This document shows, piece by piece, positions 5,850 through 9,226 of a stretch of 9,226 nt of DNA. The translations under genes and the position numbers were made by a program. This DNA comes from Betaproteobacteria bacterium (GTDB lineage: Bacteria > Pseudomonadota > Gammaproteobacteria > Burkholderiales > Burkholderiaceae_C): the NCBI GenBank assembly GCA_009918225.1, contig RGEP01000059.1, forward strand, positions 1 to 9,226, in the 5' to 3' direction. The notes under the pieces were generated by a model. The model made no database searches and was not told the origin of the DNA. It saw nothing but the letters and a program-made list of their open reading frames with translations. Position 1 is the first letter of the stretch, and each line of letters opens with the position of its first letter.

Positions 5850-7643
5850 ATGCACACACCATCCGCATCCGCATCTGCATCCGCATCCGCATCAGCATCC
5901 AGCCTTCAGGACAAGCCGCGTCGACCCTCCCGGGGTGCTTTGCCAAGCCCTTTGCGCGCTTCGAACCCGCGGCCCGAACCGAGCTGGGCATGGGCTCGGG
6001 GCCTGCTGGCCGCAGCGGGTTTGATGGTCCTGGGCGGCTGCGCCCATGTGGCCGCTCCCACGGCCAGCCCGCCGCCTGCCCTGCCGGAGCCGGTTCGCGC
6101 CGCGCTGGAGCGAGCTGGCTTGGACCCTTCAACGCTGGCTGTGGCGGTGCTGCCCCTGGAGCCGAGCAGCTCGCCGCCCGGCGCGGCCAGCCTGGTGCGG
6201 CCTAAGGGCGCCATGGGCCTGATGCACCAAGCCGACCGCCCCATGCAGCCGGCCTCGGCCATGAAGGTGGTGACCAGTGCTGTGGCGCTGGACCGCGTGG
6301 GCCCGAATTTGCGCGGCTACACCGAGTTGCGCACCGCAGCGCCGATCGAAGGGGGTCGCTTGCGCGGCGATTTGGTGCTGCGTGGCGGGGCGGACCTCGA
6401 GCTGGGCCTGCCCCAGTTGTGGGCCTTGATGCTGGAGCTGCGAGAAGCCGGGGTGCGGCACATCGAGGGCGACATCGTCTTGGACCGCCACCTCTTCAAG
6501 CCGGCGCGCCTCGACCTGGGCGTGCCGCCGTTTGATGAGTCGCCCGAGTTTCCCTACAACGTGATTCCCGATGCCTTGCAATTGGCCGGCAACTTGCAGG
6601 TCTTGGAGCTGGTGTCGGACCGCAGTCAGGTTACGGCGCGATTGAGGCCCGAGCTGCCGGGTGTGCGCTTGGACAACCACTTGAGCTTGCATCCACCGGG
6701 CGCGGTGCCCTGCCGCGACTGGAGTGGCGCCGGGTGGACCACCCCCACGTTTCAGGAGCAGGCCGACGGGACGGTGGTCGTGCGCTTGCAGGGCCGATTT
6801 CCCGCGGACTGCAGCCAGCGCCAGCCGCTGCAGCTGATGGAGCGCAACCGTCAGGCCCAGGCGCAGCTGCAATGGGTATGGGCCGAGCTCGGGGGGCAGT
6901 GGAGCGGGCGGGTGCGCGAAGCCGCCGTGGGTGAGTTTGTGCACGAGGCGGGGACCACGACGGCCCGCGCGCCCACGCGGCTGCTGGCCCGCCGTGAAGC
7001 GCGGCCCTGGGGCGAATGGCTGCGTCCTTTGAACAAGACTTCGGACAATGTGGCCACGCGTGTGTTGTATCTGCTGACCGGACTCGAGGAAGAACGCCGG
7101 GCCAGCAGGCCCGCCGCGCAGGCCGCTGCTGCTTCTGGCCCCGCGCCGCGCGACACCCGCGACTGGGCCGATCTGGCCGTGCGGCGGTGGTTTGAACAGC
7201 AAGGCATCCCCACCGCTGGCCTGGTGATGGACAACGGCTCGGGTTTGTCGCGCAGCGAGCGCATCACGCCTCGACAACTGGCCTTGGTGCTGCGCGCTGC
7301 GCACAGCCAGCTGCATGCCAGCGAGCTGATGATGAGTTTGCCCATTGCCGGTGTTGACGGTTCATTGCGAGCCCGCATGACCGATACCGCTGCCCGTGGC
7401 CGTGCCCGCTTGAAGCCCGGTACGCTGCGCAATGCCGTGGCCCTGGCGGGCTATGTGGACGATGCGCAGGGCCGTCGTTGGGTGATGGCCGCCATGGTGA
7501 ACCATGATGAAGCCCCGCAGCGGGGCCGACCGGTGTTGGATGCGCTGGCCACCTGGGTGGCCGCTGGCGGGGCGGGGGGTGCTGCAGCCGCAGGCACTCC
7601 TGTTTCGGCCGAGGGCGCCGGTCGAACCGTGCCCCTGCGTTGA
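5850..7643 (+). CDS. dacB: PBP4/DacB-type D-alanyl-D-alanine carboxypeptidase/endopeptidase (S13), lipoprotein
   Basis: Penicillin-binding protein of peptidase family S13, expected to remove terminal D-Ala and cut D-Ala-mDAP cross-links in the periplasm. 597 residues from ATG 5850; E. coli PBP4 has 477. Catalytic motif SxxK is SAMK (Ser136-Lys139) and SxN is SDN (398-400). Their 262-residue separation reflects the domains inserted in PBP4 proteins (244 in E. coli). NGSGLSR (462-468) and SLPIAGVDGSLR (496-507) are also typical. The third motif, usually KTG, reads KPG (522-524). Hydrophobic GLLAAAGLMVLGGC gives a good lipobox at Cys64, but about 50 residues precede it, including a Ser-Ala repeat, so the start is uncertain. 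GTG 5829 has a better Shine-Dalgarno, while TTG 5940 would give a normal-length signal peptide. A Gly/Ala-rich tail follows the last domain. Confidence 0.93.
   Translation: MHTPSASASASASASASSLQDKPRRPSRGALPSPLRASNPRPEPSWAWARGLLAAAGLMVLGGCAHVAAPTASPPPALPEPVRAALERAGLDPSTLAVAVLPLEPSSSPPGAASLVRPKGAMGLMHQADRPMQPASAMKVVTSAVALDRVGPNLRGYTELRTAAPIEGGRLRGDLVLRGGADLELGLPQLWALMLELREAGVRHIEGDIVLDRHLFKPARLDLGVPPFDESPEFPYNVIPDALQLAGNLQVLELVSDRSQVTARLRPELPGVRLDNHLSLHPPGAVPCRDWSGAGWTTPTFQEQADGTVVVRLQGRFPADCSQRQPLQLMERNRQAQAQLQWVWAELGGQWSGRVREAAVGEFVHEAGTTTARAPTRLLARREARPWGEWLRPLNKTSDNVATRVLYLLTGLEEERRASRPAAQAAAASGPAPRDTRDWADLAVRRWFEQQGIPTAGLVMDNGSGLSRSERITPRQLALVLRAAHSQLHASELMMSLPIAGVDGSLRARMTDTAARGRARLKPGTLRNAVALAGYVDDAQGRRWVMAAMVNHDEAPQRGRPVLDALATWVAAGGAGGAAAAGTPVSAEGAGRTVPLR
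5861..5900 (+). repeat. Hexanucleotide tandem repeat (ATCCGC)6 plus 4 nt at the 5' end of dacB
   Basis: Six full units ATCCGC, ATCCGC, ATCTGC, ATCCGC, ATCCGC, ATCAGC and a partial ATCC. In the dacB frame they encode six Ser-Ala pairs plus Ser. Unit length is a multiple of three, so copy-number change alters the N-terminal length (or the leader length, if translation starts downstream) without shifting frame. Confidence 0.9.
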
Positions 7644-7662
7644 AGCCAGCGCCGCAGCGCCT

Positions 7663-8784
7663 TTACAGCACCGCGGGTTCCAGCAGCCGAACCGTTCCGG
7701 CCGTGGCGTCGATTTCGGCCGGCACGCCCAGCGGCAGCGTGAACTTGCGCTTGATGTGGCCGAAAGAGGCGCCGCGGTAAACGGGCACACCCAGGCTGCC
7801 GAAGTAATCTTCAAACACTTCGTCGAGCGTGAGGGTGCCAAAGCCCTCGCCGGGCGTGCAGTTGGTGAACGCACCCAGCATCACCCCGGACAGGCGGTCC
7901 AGGATGCCGGCCAGCTTGAGCGTGGACAGCATGCGGTCCACTCGGTAGATGAACTCGTTGATCTCTTCGAGAAACAGGACGGCGCCGTCAAAGGAGCGCA
8001 GATAGCCTGAACCGCACAGCGAGGACAGGACGGCCAGGTTGCCGCCCAGCAGCGGCCCGCGCGCAACACCCGGGCGAATGGTCAGCGTGCGGTCTTCGCG
8101 CGGAGCCGGCAGCGAGCCCTTGTCGGGCTCGTTGCGCATCAGCACGGGGGCACCGTCCATGGCCACGCCTTTGAAGTGCCGCCAGCTGAAGTCGTTCCAC
8201 TCCGACACACCGGCTGGGCAGTGGTAGGTCACCAGACCGGTTTGGCTGTGCACCGCGTGCAACAAGGCCGTGATGTCGGAAAACCCGCCCACAAACTTGG
8301 GCGTGCGGCGCAAGGCTGCGTAGTCGAGCAGCGGCAGGATGCGGTTGGCGCCCGATCCTCCGGTGATGGCCAACACGCCGTGCACCTGTGGGTCGGCGAA
8401 CATCGCGTTCACCGCCGCTGCGCGCTGGGCATCGGTGCCTGCAAAGTGGCCGCGCCGCGCCCGCAGGTGCGGCGATTCCTTGACCTTGAAGCCCAAGGCC
8501 GTGAGCGTGTCGATGGCGATCTCCAGCGGCAGCCTTTCGGCCACCGCGCCCGAGGGGGCCACCAAGCCGATGGTCTGCCCGCTTTGCAGTCGGGGTGGTT
8601 TCAGCAAGGGCAGGGCAGGCGCCAGAGGCGGCGCCAGGCCTGGCCTGCCCTGGGTTTGGGCCTGAGCGCGGTCTTGGCCCAGCAAGCCGGTCAAACCCAA
8701 GCCACTGGCCACGCTGGCCCCCACGACCGATGCCGCACGGCCCAGCAGGATGCGCCGCTGGCGCGATTTCGATTCAGACCACAC
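7663..8784 (-). CDS. LdcA-like murein tetrapeptide L,D-carboxypeptidase (S66) with Tat signal
   Basis: Serine peptidase of family S66, expected to remove D-Ala from position 4 of murein tetrapeptides. The start is GTG 8784: AGGAG lies 7 nt upstream, giving 373 residues. The residues encoded further upstream, from ATG 8862, lie over ddpX and are not convincing. The N-terminus SRQRRILLGRAASVVGAS (Arg10-Arg11), a hydrophobic segment and AQA (40-42) form a twin-arginine signal peptide. The catalytic domain begins near IGLVAPSGAV (72-81). The nucleophile is Ser169 in GGFSDITA, equivalent to Ser106 in GHSDFTA of E. coli. The Glu lies in FLEEINE (271-277) and His343 in FGH. Thus the triad looks intact. 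E. coli LdcA is cytoplasmic and lacks a signal peptide, so predicted export is unusual. It overlaps the ddpX stop by 11 nt and is convergent with dacB. Confidence 0.92.
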   Translation of the reverse strand: MWSESKSRQRRILLGRAASVVGASVASGLGLTGLLGQDRAQAQTQGRPGLAPPLAPALPLLKPPRLQSGQTIGLVAPSGAVAERLPLEIAIDTLTALGFKVKESPHLRARRGHFAGTDAQRAAAVNAMFADPQVHGVLAITGGSGANRILPLLDYAALRRTPKFVGGFSDITALLHAVHSQTGLVTYHCPAGVSEWNDFSWRHFKGVAMDGAPVLMRNEPDKGSLPAPREDRTLTIRPGVARGPLLGGNLAVLSSLCGSGYLRSFDGAVLFLEEINEFIYRVDRMLSTLKLAGILDRLSGVMLGAFTNCTPGEGFGTLTLDEVFEDYFGSLGVPVYRGASFGHIKRKFTLPLGVPAEIDATAGTVRLLEPAVL

Positions 8785-9226
8785 GTTGCATCTCCTGTCG
8801 AACCCGATCACGGTCACCATGGTCAAAGTGCCACCATTCCGTGGAAATCCCGGCGAAGCCACCTTCGGCCATGGCGGCGTAGAGCCACCCTCGGTGCACC
8901 AGATGCTCGGCCTTCAACACACCCAAGGCCAGGTGACGCGATTCCAGGCTGGGGTGTGAGCGCAGGTTCATCTCGTCATAGCCACTGCCCATGTCGCACT
9001 CGCGGCCCTGGGGATTCAGCAGGGTCACGTCGACCGCCATGCCGAAGGAATGGATGGAGCCGCGCCGAGGATCGGCGAAGTAGGCGGCCATGTGGGTGCC
9101 GTGCACATCGGCCCAGATGGCCTCCTGCACCCGCTGGGGGCGCAGGGCGTCGAGCACCAGCAGGCGGTGGCCCGGCCGGTGTTGTGCCAGCCACCGCGCC
9201 GCTTGGGCCAGGCCCTCGGCGGCGGG
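8774..9226 (-). CDS. ddpX: VanX/DdpX-type D-Ala-D-Ala dipeptidase (M15D), 5' end beyond the window
   Basis: Zinc dipeptidase that hydrolyses D-Ala-D-Ala. The C-terminal 150 residues are visible, in frame to the window edge; the N-terminus, and so any signal peptide, is missing. In visible numbering: LLVLDALRPQRVQ (22-34), holding the conserved Arg-Pro; SIHSFGMAVDVTL with zinc ligands His59 and Asp66; CDMGSGYDEM (77-86); and EWWHF with catalytic Glu130 and zinc ligand His133. This matches VanX His116, Asp123, Glu181 and His184, with the same 7- and 3-residue spacings. These M15D motifs favour a dipeptidase over a VanY-type carboxypeptidase. Its stop (TGA, 8776-8774) lies 11 nt inside the ldcA-like gene, so the two are probably translated together. 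Nothing suggests a vancomycin-resistance cluster. Confidence 0.92.
   Translation of the reverse strand, partial: PAAEGLAQAARWLAQHRPGHRLLVLDALRPQRVQEAIWADVHGTHMAAYFADPRRGSIHSFGMAVDVTLLNPQGRECDMGSGYDEMNLRSHPSLESRHLALGVLKAEHLVHRGWLYAAMAEGGFAGISTEWWHFDHGDRDRVRQEMQRVV
8791..8796 (-). promoter_or_regulatory. Strong ribosome binding site deciding the ldcA-like start
   Basis: The minus strand reads AGGAGA followed by six bases and GTG at 8784. The site lies inside the end of ddpX. It fixes the start immediately before the twin-arginine region, which makes the signal peptide a normal length. Confidence 0.75.

Noticed and set aside
6129..7316. Long minus-strand open frame opposite dacB
   Set aside because: Gln/His/Arg-rich translation typical of an antisense shadow; dacB has clear catalytic motifs.
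7649..7664. GCGC-CGCA-GCGC hairpin followed by CTTT between dacB and the ldcA-like gene
   Set aside because: A 4-bp stem and three Ts are not convincing as a terminator in GC-rich DNA.
8339..8374. Possible loss of the LdcA nucleophile (GGSGANR where E. coli has GGYGASR)
   Set aside because: That serine is not the nucleophile. By counting the E. coli sequence, Ser106 falls in GHSDFTA, and the equivalent Ser169 in GGFSDITA is present here.
8774..9226. Vancomycin-resistance cluster suggested by a VanX-type gene
   Set aside because: No VanH, VanA-type ligase or VanRS genes are visible, and the neighbours are murein catabolism genes.

Overview
The window reads as chromosomal DNA from a high-GC Gram-negative bacterium, most likely a betaproteobacterium of the Burkholderiales (Comamonadaceae-like). 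That placement is inferred from GC-rich third codon positions, the style of the proteins and the presence of outer-membrane-type lipoprotein signals; no rRNA or marker gene proves it. Base composition and codon use look uniform throughout. I see no mobile element, tRNA, rRNA or CRISPR array. Coding density is very high: eight genes, two of them cut by the window edges, and only two gaps over 100 bp.

Layout, left to right: a LysR-family regulator (minus, 3' end off the left edge, TTG start); a divergent DadA-type FAD-dependent D-amino-acid dehydrogenase (plus); a convergent three-gene minus-strand operon transcribed amiD-like amidase > digH-like glycosidase > murQ, joined by overlapping stop/start codons; a divergent PBP4/DacB-type D,D-carboxypeptidase/endopeptidase (plus) with a hexanucleotide repeat just after its start; and a convergent minus-strand pair ddpX/vanX-like dipeptidase > ldcA-like L,D-carboxypeptidase, again overlapping, with ddpX running off the right edge.

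Seven of the eight genes fit one biochemical theme, breakdown of murein and use of the pieces. PBP4 removes terminal D-Ala or cuts cross-links, LdcA removes the fourth-position D-Ala, DdpX splits D-Ala-D-Ala, and DadA oxidises D-Ala to pyruvate. AmiD strips stem peptides from glycan, DigH-type enzymes cut the resulting peptide-free glycan, and MurQ converts MurNAc-6-phosphate to GlcNAc-6-phosphate plus D-lactate. The LysR protein is a plausible local regulator.

The unusual points are cellular location and packaging. The LdcA homologue carries a twin-arginine signal peptide, whereas the E. coli enzyme is cytoplasmic. AmiD and PBP4 have clear lipoboxes, and DigH has a twin-arginine motif plus a weaker lipobox. 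This suggests an envelope-localised murein dismantling set. The muropeptide or sugar transporter and the kinase needed to make MurNAc-6-phosphate are not in the window. Gene families are called with confidence from motifs; the integrated system, its regulation and its signals are inferences.
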